Origin: an uncultured Collinsella sp.
GTDB taxonomy: Bacteria > Actinomycetota > Coriobacteriia > Coriobacteriales > Coriobacteriaceae
NCBI GenBank assembly: GCA_900551015.1
Contig: URUI01000007.1
Coordinates: 1-42,015 of the forward strand
DNA: 42,015 bases
Direction of reading: 5' to 3'
Made by a program: the position numbers and the translations under genes. Shown here in pieces: positions 14,698-21,901 of this stretch; positions within the stretch are counted from its first letter, which is position 1, and every line of letters begins with the position of its first letter. The notes below the pieces were generated by a model that made no database searches, had not been told where the DNA came from, and saw only the letters and a list, made by a program, of their open reading frames with translations.

Positions 14698-16122
14698 CTA
14701 TGCGAATGGCTCGTCCTGCTGTATGGGAAACGTCACCGTAATGGTGGTTCCCACGCCCAACTCGCTCGACAGATCGAGCGTGGCGTGATGATACAGGGCC
14801 GCATGTTTGACAATGGCAAGCCCCAGGCCGGTTCCGCCGCGTGCCTTGGATCTACTCTTGTCCACGCGATAGAACCGCTCAAATACCTTGCCCTGTTCTT
14901 CAGGCGCGATACCGATTCCCGTGTCGGCGACCGCGAGGAACGGATGACCTTCGTCGTTGGTGCCGCACTGCAGCGCAACCATACCGCCGGGTCGATTGTA
15001 GCGGATGGCGTTGCTTGCCAGATTGTAGATGAGCTCGTCAATCAAGCGCGACACGCCTTCGATGACCACAGGCTTGGTCTCATGACTTATCGTCACATTC
15101 GCTTGACGGGCGACCTGTTCAAGACGCTGCTCAACCGTGTAGATGGCACGCGAGAGCTCAATAGGCTCCGTGGACCCAATGGGCACCGCCTCGCCCTCAG
15201 TCGCACGCTCGGCCTCGTCCAAGTTAGACAGCGTAAGGATATCGTTGACAAGCGCTGCCAAGCGGCCCGCCTCACGATAGATACGACCGCCAAAGTTGCG
15301 CAGGTCATCCTCGCCCTCAACCATGCCGTTTGCGATGAGCTCGGCATAGCCCGAAATCGCCGTAAGCGGCGTCTTGAGCTCATGAGTGATATTCGCCGTG
15401 AACTCGCGGCGCATACGGTCGTTGTCCGCTAGCACCGCCATTTGGCGCTTGAGTTCCTGGCGCTGCGACTCGATACGCTCAAGCATGGGGACCATCTCGG
15501 CATAGGCGTGCTCATAGCTACGGCGCGGGTGGTCCAAATCCACCTCTTGCAACGGCGCGATGATGGCACGGGACTCGCGGCGCGCCATGAAAAACGAGAG
15601 TACCGCACCCGCTGCTGCGATAAGCAGCATCGGCGCCAGCATCGACAGCAAAATCGCCGCAACGCCAGGCTGGGCCTGCGCCAAGCGAACGACCTGGCCG
15701 TTATCAAGGGTGACGGCGCGATACAGCATAATCTCGTCGAGTGTAGAGCTTGCGCGCTCCGCGGAACCCGAACCACTCTCAAAGGCCTCGATGACCTCGG
15801 GGCGATCGCCATGGTTGGGCAGTGTGGAAGGCGACGCCTCGTTGTCGTAGGCAACCGATCCATCCTTGTTAATCAGCGTGATGCGTAAGTCCTCGCGATC
15901 GAGGCTACGCAAGAACGGGATGGGCTCCTGCTGCTCGTCGAGGGCGGCAGCAATGAGCTCGGTTTCCTGCGCCAGATTGGCACTCGTGGCATCCGCCAAG
16001 GTGTTTTGCACAAAGAACGCACCCAGCACCGTAAACGCCACGATAACCGCCATGGCGCAAACAAAGATCGTCACAAAAACGCGGTGCGATAGCGTTTGTT
16101 TTCCCTGGGGGGCGAAGACCAC
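14698..16122 (-). CDS. PhoR-type sensor histidine kinase
   Basis: A 474-residue membrane kinase, probably the phosphate sensor given its neighbours. Helix 1 is at ~15-38. An extracytoplasmic sensor region (~39-154) follows, then helix 2 (~155-179) and a HAMP-like linker. The DHp domain has FTANITHELKTPLTAISGYA with phospho-acceptor His247. The ATPase has an N-box (ELIYNLASNAIRYN), DTGIGI, FERFYRVDKSRS and GGTGLGLAIVKH. It begins three bases after the response regulator stop, so the two are co-translated. Phosphate as the signal is inferred from the adjacent pstB and family resemblance, not proven. Confidence 0.9.
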   Translation of the reverse strand: MVFAPQGKQTLSHRVFVTIFVCAMAVIVAFTVLGAFFVQNTLADATSANLAQETELIAAALDEQQEPIPFLRSLDREDLRITLINKDGSVAYDNEASPSTLPNHGDRPEVIEAFESGSGSAERASSTLDEIMLYRAVTLDNGQVVRLAQAQPGVAAILLSMLAPMLLIAAAGAVLSFFMARRESRAIIAPLQEVDLDHPRRSYEHAYAEMVPMLERIESQRQELKRQMAVLADNDRMRREFTANITHELKTPLTAISGYAELIANGMVEGEDDLRNFGGRIYREAGRLAALVNDILTLSNLDEAERATEGEAVPIGSTEPIELSRAIYTVEQRLEQVARQANVTISHETKPVVIEGVSRLIDELIYNLASNAIRYNRPGGMVALQCGTNDEGHPFLAVADTGIGIAPEEQGKVFERFYRVDKSRSKARGGTGLGLAIVKHAALYHHATLDLSSELGVGTTITVTFPIQQDEPFA

Positions 16123-16125
16123 GGG

Positions 16126-16854
16126 TTACTCCTCCGATGCGGTGGACGCGGTGTCGTCACCTTCGGCACCATCACCGGCAGAAGGCTCAGCCAAGCGGTA
16201 GCCCACGCCGCGCACGGTCTCGATGGCGCTGGCATGCTCGCCCAGTTTTTGGCGAAGCGTCTGCACGTGCACGTCAACGGTGCGCGAACCGCCGTCGAAG
16301 TCCCAGCCCCACACGCTCTGCAGCAACGACTCGCGGGTAAAGACCACGCCGGGCTTGCGCATGAGATACTCAAGCAGGTCGAACTCGCGCAGGGTGAGCT
16401 TAAGCGGCTCGCCGGCAACGGTCACCTCGCGATGGCTGGGCGAGAGCACGATGTCGCCCACACTGAGCACATCGCTCGCCTGCTTGACCATGCCGCCGCG
16501 ACGCAGCAGTGCGCGGCAACGGCTCGCAAGCTCCATGAGCGAAAACGGCTTAGTCAGGTAATCGTCGGCACCGCCATCGAGCGCCATCACCTTGTCGAGC
16601 TCGGTGTCCTTGGCAGTAAGCATCATGATGGGCACCGTCGCCGTCAGGCGGTCGGCGCGCAGGCGACGCATAATCGCCAAACCATCGGTATCGGGCAGCA
16701 TGATGTCGAGCAGGACGGCATCGGGTACCCGTCGCGCCACGGCGGCCTTAAACTCGCCGTCGCACGAAAAGCCCTCGGCCTCGATTCCCTGCTTGCGCAG
16801 CGCATAGACCGTCAAATCCCTGATGTTGTCATCGTCCTCGACGTAGTAGATCAT
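16126..16854 (-). CDS. PhoB/OmpR-family response regulator
   Basis: A DNA-binding regulator of about 242 residues. The receiver domain has acidic pocket VEDDD (5-9), phospho-acceptor Asp50 (LLDIMLPDTDG) and Lys102 (TKPF). The winged-helix C-terminus has LTLREFDLLEYLMRKPGVVFTRESLL, GWDFDGGSRTVDVHVQTLRQKL and GVGYRL. I chose ATG 16854 (MIYYVEDDD) because AAAGGGGTTCAAC precedes it and it sits at the domain edge; an ATG eight codons upstream (16878) is weaker. It is transcribed with the kinase gene, 64 bases after pstB. A 14-bp perfect palindrome lies in that gap. Confidence 0.92.
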   Translation of the reverse strand: MIYYVEDDDNIRDLTVYALRKQGIEAEGFSCDGEFKAAVARRVPDAVLLDIMLPDTDGLAIMRRLRADRLTATVPIMMLTAKDTELDKVMALDGGADDYLTKPFSLMELASRCRALLRRGGMVKQASDVLSVGDIVLSPSHREVTVAGEPLKLTLREFDLLEYLMRKPGVVFTRESLLQSVWGWDFDGGSRTVDVHVQTLRQKLGEHASAIETVRGVGYRLAEPSAGDGAEGDDTASTASEE

Positions 16855-16894
16855 GTTGAACCCCTTTGCGGCCGGCATGACCGCATCTTAACCC

Positions 16895-16908
16895 TAAAGG
16901 TACCTTTA
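16895..16908. promoter_or_regulatory. perfect 14-bp palindrome between pstB and the phoB-type gene
   Basis: TAAAGGTACCTTTA is exactly self-complementary and lies in the 64-base gap, about 40 bases upstream of the regulator's start. It may be an operator or part of a promoter for the two-component genes. It does not match the direct-repeat PhoP boxes known in other Actinobacteria. Confidence 0.45.
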
Positions 16909-16918
16909 CGAGATGGTA

Positions 16919-17794
16919 TCAGCCAAAACGTCCCGTCAAATAATCCGCTGTGCGCGAATCGGTCGGTTTTTTGAAGAGCTGAGCGGTGGGCGCGTGCTCC
17001 ACCAGCTCGCCCAGCAAGAAAAACGCGACCGAGTCGGAGATGCGCGCCGCCTGCTGCATATTGTGCGTAACGACCACCAACGTGCAGGTCTCCTTGAGCT
17101 CGCAGGCAAGCTGCTCCACCACCAGCGTCGACACGGGATCGAGGGCGCTCGTGGGCTCGTCCATCAGCAGAATGTCGGGCTGCACGGCAAGTGCGCGGGC
17201 GATGCACAGGCGCTGCTGCTGTCCACCCGAAAGACCCAGGCCCGACTCTTTGAGCTTGTCCTTGACCTCGTCCCACAGGGCAGCGCGACGCAGGGAGTCC
17301 TCGACCAGCTCATCGAGCACGGCGCGGTCGCGCACACCCATACCGCGAGGACCGTAGGCGACGTTGTCGTAGATGCTCATGGGAAATGGGTTGGGGCGTT
17401 GGAACACCATGCCCACGCGCTGGCGCAAACGGCAGATGTCGCAATCGCCCAGGATATCTTGACCATCGAGCGCAATCTTGCCCTCGATGCGGCAATCCTT
17501 GATGCCGTCGTTCATGCGGTTAAAGCAGCGCAGCAACGTGGACTTTCCGCAGCCCGAAGGCCCGATGAACGAGGTGATCTGCTTGTCGCGGATCTTGATA
17601 TTCACGTCCTTGAGCGCATGGTGGTCGCCATAGAACAGGTCGAGGCCCTCGACGTCGATGCGCGTCGGCGAGGCGGCAAGATCCTCTGCCGTGGGGCGAG
17701 TCGCATCCCCAACCTCGCGCTCATGCGCGGCCTCGGCCTGCGCTTCCATGAGTTCTTCAAGCTCCGTGGGCTCCACAGCCGCAGCAGCCGTCAT
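16919..17794 (-). CDS. pstB: phosphate ABC transporter ATPase PstB
   Basis: The ATP-hydrolysing subunit of the high-affinity phosphate importer PstSCAB, on the cytoplasmic face. It has 291 residues: an unusual acidic N-terminal tail (~45 residues), then the ABC domain with Walker A GPSGCGKST (78-86), the PstB-type VGMVFQRPNPFPMSIYDNV Q-loop, signature LGLSGGQQQRLCIARAL, Walker B ILLMDEPTSALDP and switch His in VVTHNMQQAARISD. ATG 17794 has GGAGGTG six bases upstream and is preferred over ATG 17809. The partner genes pstS, pstC and pstA are absent on both sides, so their products must be encoded elsewhere. Confidence 0.95.
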   Translation of the reverse strand: MTAAAAVEPTELEELMEAQAEAAHEREVGDATRPTAEDLAASPTRIDVEGLDLFYGDHHALKDVNIKIRDKQITSFIGPSGCGKSTLLRCFNRMNDGIKDCRIEGKIALDGQDILGDCDICRLRQRVGMVFQRPNPFPMSIYDNVAYGPRGMGVRDRAVLDELVEDSLRRAALWDEVKDKLKESGLGLSGGQQQRLCIARALAVQPDILLMDEPTSALDPVSTLVVEQLACELKETCTLVVVTHNMQQAARISDSVAFFLLGELVEHAPTAQLFKKPTDSRTADYLTGRFG

Positions 17795-17849
17795 ACCGCA
17801 CACCTCCATATCGATATCAATTCAGCAGTATCGATAGTAGGAATCGCGG

Positions 17850-17876
17850 CTCATACGCACGTGAGCACATTGTCAA
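17850..17876 (-). promoter_or_regulatory. candidate pstB promoter with overlapping inverted repeat
   Basis: On the minus strand TTGACA (17876-17871) is followed after 15 bases by TATGAG. The spacer contains GCTCA and TGAGC arms (17850-17867). The 15-base spacing is short, which often marks an activator-dependent promoter. Confidence is limited. Confidence 0.35.
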
Positions 17877-17897
17877 GTGTTTGTAAGGGCACGCTAG

Positions 17898-19136
17898 CTA
17901 TGCGGCGGGCAGCTCGATGGTGAATATCGTGTGTTCGGGCGTCGATTCACATGCAACGGTACCGCCGTGTGCCGCGATGATCTCCTTGGCAATAGCAAGG
18001 CCCAAACCGGCACCACCGCGATTGGTCGCACGCGCCGCATCCAGGCGATAGAACTTCTCAAAGATCACCTTGAGCTTAGCCGCAGGGATAGGATCGCCCT
18101 GATTGATAAAGCGCACGCGCACGCCGCCATCGTCTTGGCGCCTGGCCTCAATCGTGATAGTCGAGCCCTCATAGCTATAGGCGACGGCGTTTTTCATGAT
18201 GTTGTTAAACACGCGGGCCATCTTATCGCCATCCACGAGCACCGTCAGGTCCTCGCGAATATCAACCTGGGCTTCCTTATGTTGCTCGTTGAGGATGGGA
18301 TAGAACTCGTCAGCCACCTGAGCCAGCAGCAACCCCAGATCAACATAGCCGCGCGTGAGCACGATATCGTGGAAGTCAAAGCGCGTGATATCGAAGAACT
18401 CTTCGATGAGTGCATCGAGCCGGTGCGCCTTGTCGAGCGCCACGCCCGTAAAGTGCGCACGTTGCTCAACCGGCAGCTCAGGAGCCTCTTGCAGCAGCGA
18501 AAGATAGCCCACCACACTGGCAAGCGGGGTGCGTAGGTCATGTGCCAAGTACGTGACCAGATCGTCCTTGCGATGAGACTCGTCACGCAAGGCCTGTTGC
18601 ACCTTGCGCTCGCGATCGCGCACACGGTTGAGTGCGCCCTCGACCTCCAGGAAGTCGCCGTCGATGTTGTCCCAGGTGTCGGGGTGATCGATCAGGCGAT
18701 CTTGAATACGAGCGGCCAGCACACAATCGGCATGCTGCTCGCCCTGCTCATAGCCCTGGTAGTACAGGGCGCGGCCGCAAAAGAACAGCACGCACACGGC
18801 AAGCGCCAGCACAAAGCCAAGCATGTTGAATACAAAGCCGGCATCGAACAGCACCGGCCCTTCGATGCCGCCGAGTGCCATGGCGCCAATCGCCAACGTC
18901 ATGGCCCACGCGGCACCGCCAATCACCACGCAGCGGCGTACGATTTCAAATCGATCGATCAGCAAAAAGCCGACAAGCAGCACCGCCAAGATTCCAGCGA
19001 TGTTATCGATGCCAATCAGCAGCAGGCTCAGCAAAAAGAGCAGTACCGTTGCAAGCGCGCGGTTGTCGACGACCGACCTCACGTATTCAAAGAGTCGATC
19101 GGGCACCTCGAATGCCTGCCTATCGTCTTTTGTCAT
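17898..19136 (-). CDS. VanS-type sensor histidine kinase
   Basis: A membrane kinase of about 412 residues. Four hydrophobic segments lie in the first ~125 residues (roughly 28-60, 68-90 and 100-122) with almost no extracytoplasmic domain, so the signal is probably sensed within or near the membrane. The DHp motif VTYLAHDLRTPLASVVGYLS (His199) closely follows the VanS pattern. The ATPase has NNIMKNAVAYS, KFYRLDAARATNRGGAGLGL and a closing GGTVACES. Its G1 box is degenerate (NQGDPIP rather than D-x-G-x-G), as in VanS. I chose ATG 19136 (GGGGAA six bases upstream) over GTG 19142. It follows its regulator gene by 25 bases. Confidence 0.88.
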   Translation of the reverse strand: MTKDDRQAFEVPDRLFEYVRSVVDNRALATVLLFLLSLLLIGIDNIAGILAVLLVGFLLIDRFEIVRRCVVIGGAAWAMTLAIGAMALGGIEGPVLFDAGFVFNMLGFVLALAVCVLFFCGRALYYQGYEQGEQHADCVLAARIQDRLIDHPDTWDNIDGDFLEVEGALNRVRDRERKVQQALRDESHRKDDLVTYLAHDLRTPLASVVGYLSLLQEAPELPVEQRAHFTGVALDKAHRLDALIEEFFDITRFDFHDIVLTRGYVDLGLLLAQVADEFYPILNEQHKEAQVDIREDLTVLVDGDKMARVFNNIMKNAVAYSYEGSTITIEARRQDDGGVRVRFINQGDPIPAAKLKVIFEKFYRLDAARATNRGGAGLGLAIAKEIIAAHGGTVACESTPEHTIFTIELPAA

Positions 19137-19161
19137 ATCCACTTCCCCACCATCAAAGGCG

Positions 19162-19857
19162 TTATTCGATTATGTAGCCGACGCCCCAGACGTTTTTGAT
19201 AAAGCGCGGCTTTTGAGCGTCGTCGCCGATCTTTTCGCGCAGGTGGCGAATGTGCACCATCACCGTATTGTTGGAGCCGGGCATAAAATCCTCGTTCCAC
19301 ACCGCGCGGAACAGGTCCTCCACGGCCACCACGCTGCCGCGATGCTCGACCAGATACAGCAAGATGGAATACTCGATGGGCGTGAGGCGAACCGGTGAAC
19401 CGTCCACTGTCACGGAACGAGCATCGCGGTTGATCTCAAGGCCGTCGAGCTGGATGGTCGGCGACTCGGCCGCCTGCGCGCGGCTACCGTAGCTGGTGTA
19501 GCGACGAAGCTGAGCGTGCACGCGTGCGATGAGCTCAAGCGGACGGAACGGCTTGACCACATAATCGTCCGCGCCAAGCGAAAGGCCCTCGATCTTGTCT
19601 TGCTGGGCATCGCGCGCCGTCAGCATGATCACGGGATAGGTATGGCTGGAACGGATCGTACGTAGCAGCTCAAAGCCATCGATATCGGGCAGCATGACAT
19701 CCAGCAGCGCCAGATCAAACTCCTGCTCCAAGATTGCCTTGGCAGCATCGGCCCCGCTATAGGCGACCTGTACGTCAAAGCCTTCTTTTGTAAGGTAGAT
19801 ACCAACCAAGTCGGCGATGGCCTTTTCGTCATCAACTACCAAAATGCGCTCGTTCAT
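19162..19857 (-). CDS. VanR-type response regulator
   Basis: A 231-residue OmpR-family regulator. The receiver has VVDDEK (7-12), phospho-acceptor Asp53 (LLDVMLPDIDGF) and Lys102 (VVKPFRPLELIARV). The effector has LTPIEYSILLYLVEHRGSVV, WNEDFMPGSNNTVMVHIRHL and the closing VWGVGYIIE. The NTVMVHIRHLREKI stretch and kinase pairing point to the VanR branch. The start has GAGAGGAGC upstream. It is divergent from a D-Ala-D-Ala carboxypeptidase, and a 27-bp palindrome in the shared spacer is a natural candidate target. No vanHAX-type genes are present, so no resistance is implied. Confidence 0.9.
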   Translation of the reverse strand: MNERILVVDDEKAIADLVGIYLTKEGFDVQVAYSGADAAKAILEQEFDLALLDVMLPDIDGFELLRTIRSSHTYPVIMLTARDAQQDKIEGLSLGADDYVVKPFRPLELIARVHAQLRRYTSYGSRAQAAESPTIQLDGLEINRDARSVTVDGSPVRLTPIEYSILLYLVEHRGSVVAVEDLFRAVWNEDFMPGSNNTVMVHIRHLREKIGDDAQKPRFIKNVWGVGYIIE

Positions 19858-19916
19858 GCGTGCTCCTCTCGCGCTCCATTATGCCCGAGGGGGCGCATGC
19901 CACACACAACAAGCGT

Positions 19917-19943
19917 GGGTGATTAAGTCGGCCTTAAGCACCC
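19917..19943. promoter_or_regulatory. 27-bp palindrome between VanR-type gene and carboxypeptidase
   Basis: The arms GGGTGATTAAG (19917-19927) and CTTAAGCACCC (19933-19943) match at 10 of 11 positions around TCGGC. The TTAAG cores also recur as a direct repeat with an 11-base period, the spacing used by OmpR-family regulators. It lies 59 bases from the regulator start and 111 from the carboxypeptidase start. Confidence 0.55.
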
Positions 19944-20009
19944 TTGTGCCCGTTCGGGCGCGGATGTGGGCCACGCACGCACGCGATGATCGCCGACACC
20001 GGCAAACGA

Positions 20010-20015
20010 TATACT
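20010..20015 (+). promoter_or_regulatory. -10 box of the carboxypeptidase gene
   Basis: TATACT on the plus strand, about 40 bases upstream of the GTG start at 20055, has no recognisable -35 box at 17 bases. A weak -35 would fit an activated promoter. Confidence 0.4.
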
Positions 20016-20054
20016 CTAGTTCCAGAAGAGACCATCCCGTCGAAAGCGAAATCT

Positions 20055-21395
20055 GTGAAGTCCCTCATCTCTTTTGCAAAGCGCTCAGCCCAGCTTGCCG
20101 CCGGCTTTGTCTGCGCTATCGCCCTTGCCGCTGGCGTGCCCACCGTCGCCGGCGCCCAAGTGCTCACGACCGACAATGTTTGCGGCAAAACCGCCGATGC
20201 GCGCGGCATCACGGCCGAAAACCTGCCCGATATCGATGCGACCAATGCCCTCGTCATGGGCAAAGACGGCACCGTCTACTATGGGCGCGGCGCCGATGAG
20301 CAGGTCAAAATCGCCTCGATCACCAAGGTCATGACCGCAATCCTAACCGTCGAGAATTGCAAGATGGACGAGAAGGTCACGGTAAGCAACACCGCGGCCA
20401 CCGTGGGCAATTCGACCGCCGGCTTGCTCGAAGGCGACGAGCTTACCGTGGAGCAGGCACTGCGCGGCCTGATGATTCCCTCGGGCAACGACGCCGCCAT
20501 CGTGCTCGCCGAATATGTGGGCAAGAAGATCGAGCCTAAGACCAAAGACGCCGAGGCCACCTTTGTGAAGGCCATGAACGAGCGCGCTAAGAAGCTCGGC
20601 TGCACCGGTACGCTTTTTGAAAACCCGCATGGTCTGGACTTTGATGAGTGGGCTGGCGATATGCACTCAACCGCACACGACGTAGCGCTGATGATGCAGG
20701 AGGCCATGAAAAACGACACGATCCGCGAGGTCGTAGCGAGCGAGGATTCCTGGATCGAGGTCACGGGCGCCGACGGCGCCGACCATTCGCATTCCATGGA
20801 CACGCATAACTATTTGCTGGGCCAAGATGGCAACATCGGTGGCAAGACCGGCACCACCGACGACGCGGGCTATTGCTTTACGGGTGCCTACAACCGCGAC
20901 GGCGACGAGATCTACACCGTCGTTTTGAACTCCACCACCACCGACCAGCGCTTTACCGATACCGCAACCCTTGCCAATTGGTACTACGGTCACAAGGTGA
21001 CGGTCGCAATCGCCAACACGCAGGAAAAGACCGCCAACGGCAACCCGCTTATGGCGCGTATTGGCCAAACCGACTGGACGGATAAGACGATCGACGCCAC
21101 GCTCGCCGATCCTACGGCGCAAGCGACCGTGTTTTCCCTTGCCGGCGAGGTGACCGAAAAGGTTAGCTACGACGATCTTTCGGGCACGGTGCATGTGGGC
21201 GATAAGGTGGGTAGCGTTACGCTCAAGCAGGACGGCACCAAGATCGCCGTCATGGACCTGGTTGCCGACGAAGAAGGCGCTGGGCCGAATCCCATTGAAT
21301 GGCTCCTTGTGAAGCTCGACCGTCTGGGCCGTCGCATCGACAACCGCCCGCTCACGGCAGAAAGCGAGACCGTCGCCAAGGCGCCCGAGGTGTAG
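20055..21395 (+). CDS. serine D-alanyl-D-alanine carboxypeptidase (S11, PBP5-like)
   Basis: A secreted low-molecular-weight penicillin-binding protein that trims the terminal D-Ala of peptidoglycan stem peptides. It has about 446 residues. A signal peptide runs from the start (KSLISFAKR, hydrophobic core AAGFVCAIALAAGV) to a likely cut after AGA (~32-34). The active site has SITK (Ser88, Lys91), SGN (143-145) and KTG (264-266). I prefer GTG 20055, because a TATACT box at 20010 would exclude starts at 19944 and 19986 and this start gives a clean signal peptide; its ribosome site is weak. The C-terminal PBP5-like domain lacks a clear membrane anchor beyond an amphipathic WLLVKLDRLGRRI. Confidence 0.9.
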   Translation: MKSLISFAKRSAQLAAGFVCAIALAAGVPTVAGAQVLTTDNVCGKTADARGITAENLPDIDATNALVMGKDGTVYYGRGADEQVKIASITKVMTAILTVENCKMDEKVTVSNTAATVGNSTAGLLEGDELTVEQALRGLMIPSGNDAAIVLAEYVGKKIEPKTKDAEATFVKAMNERAKKLGCTGTLFENPHGLDFDEWAGDMHSTAHDVALMMQEAMKNDTIREVVASEDSWIEVTGADGADHSHSMDTHNYLLGQDGNIGGKTGTTDDAGYCFTGAYNRDGDEIYTVVLNSTTTDQRFTDTATLANWYYGHKVTVAIANTQEKTANGNPLMARIGQTDWTDKTIDATLADPTAQATVFSLAGEVTEKVSYDDLSGTVHVGDKVGSVTLKQDGTKIAVMDLVADEEGAGPNPIEWLLVKLDRLGRRIDNRPLTAESETVAKAPEV

Positions 21396-21423
21396 TGCGC
21401 AAGAATAATAAGCCCACTGAAAG

Positions 21424-21452
21424 GAGGCGTCCGAAAGGATGCCTCTTTTTTT
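21424..21452 (+). terminator. intrinsic terminator after the carboxypeptidase gene
   Basis: GAGGCGTCC (21424-21432) and GGATGCCTC (21437-21445) pair around GAAA and are followed by seven T residues. It lies 29 bases past the stop. Confidence 0.92.
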
Positions 21453-21486
21453 GAGGGTTCGAATCCCCAGCTAACGTGGTTCAACT

Positions 21487-21733
21487 AAAAAAGGGCCCCT
21501 TTCGGAACCCTTCTTTCAAGTCATACTGGCGGAGAGCTGGGGATGTCCGGGCATGCTGCGCATGCCCTCCAGCTTCAAAGCCTGGCGGCTTTTCGCCCAC
21601 GGGCTACAAACGCTTTCGCGTTTGCTTAACGCCCGTGCCCTCTCGGGTTCGAATCCCCAGCCGCCATTCTTGATAATAAAAAGGGCCCCAAATGGGACCC
21701 TTCTTCAAATTCGTACTGGCGGAGAGCTGGGGA
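21487..21733. repeat. 190-bp duplicated unit downstream of tRNA-Ser
   Basis: A terminator plus the last ~20 bases of the tRNA-Ser gene occurs twice in direct orientation: 21487-21543, and the genuine copy 21677-21733. The copies are offset by exactly 190 bases. The insert (21544-21676) holds three hairpins: GGGCATG/CATGCCC, GGCGG..CGCC, and AAACGC/GCGTTT within ACGGGC/GCCCGT. It ends with an inverted copy of a tRNA T-arm and acceptor end (GGGTTCGAATCCCCAGCCG, then CCA). No gene is visible between 21396 and the tRNA. The same plan occurs at tRNA-Leu. Confidence 0.75.
21678..21704 (-). terminator. intrinsic terminator of tRNA-Ser
   Basis: AAGGGTCCC and GGGGCCCTT pair on the minus strand around a 4-base loop and are followed by TTTTT. 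A diverged copy is at 21487-21512. Confidence 0.8.
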
Positions 21734-21807
21734 TTCGAACCCCAGATGCCCTTTTGGGGCATACTCGCTTAGCAGGCGAGCACCTTCGGCCTCTCGGTCA
21801 GCTCTCC
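21717..21807 (-). tRNA. tRNA-Ser(GCU)
   Basis: A 91-nt gene including an encoded CCA end. The acceptor GGAGAGC pairs with GCTCTCC, the discriminator is G, the anticodon stem-loop reads CTCGCCT-GCT-AAGCGAG, a long variable arm follows (typical of Ser), and the T-loop is GGTTCGAATCC. It reads codons AGC and AGU. Confidence 0.95.
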
Positions 21808-21821
21808 GTAACAGCCGTTCT

Positions 21822-21850
21822 ATAGTAACCAAACAGTCGAAGTTGGGCAA
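21822..21850 (-). promoter_or_regulatory. tRNA-Ser promoter
   Basis: On the minus strand TTGCCC (21850-21845) is followed after 17 bases by TACTAT (21827-21822), 15 bases upstream of the tRNA 5' end. Confidence 0.55.
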
Positions 21851-21901
21851 GAGGGAATTTTCTAATTGCCCGGCGGCCTTTCCTCCTTGCAGTTTTCGCC
21901 C

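Noticed and set aside
19162..21395. A vancomycin-resistance cluster
   Set aside because: Only the two-component genes and a serine carboxypeptidase are present; no ligase, dehydrogenase or dipeptidase of the vanHAX type.
21487..21733. Prophage or integrative element at tRNA-Ser
   Set aside because: The direct repeat looks like an attachment-site pair, but the 133-base interior holds no integrase or any gene.
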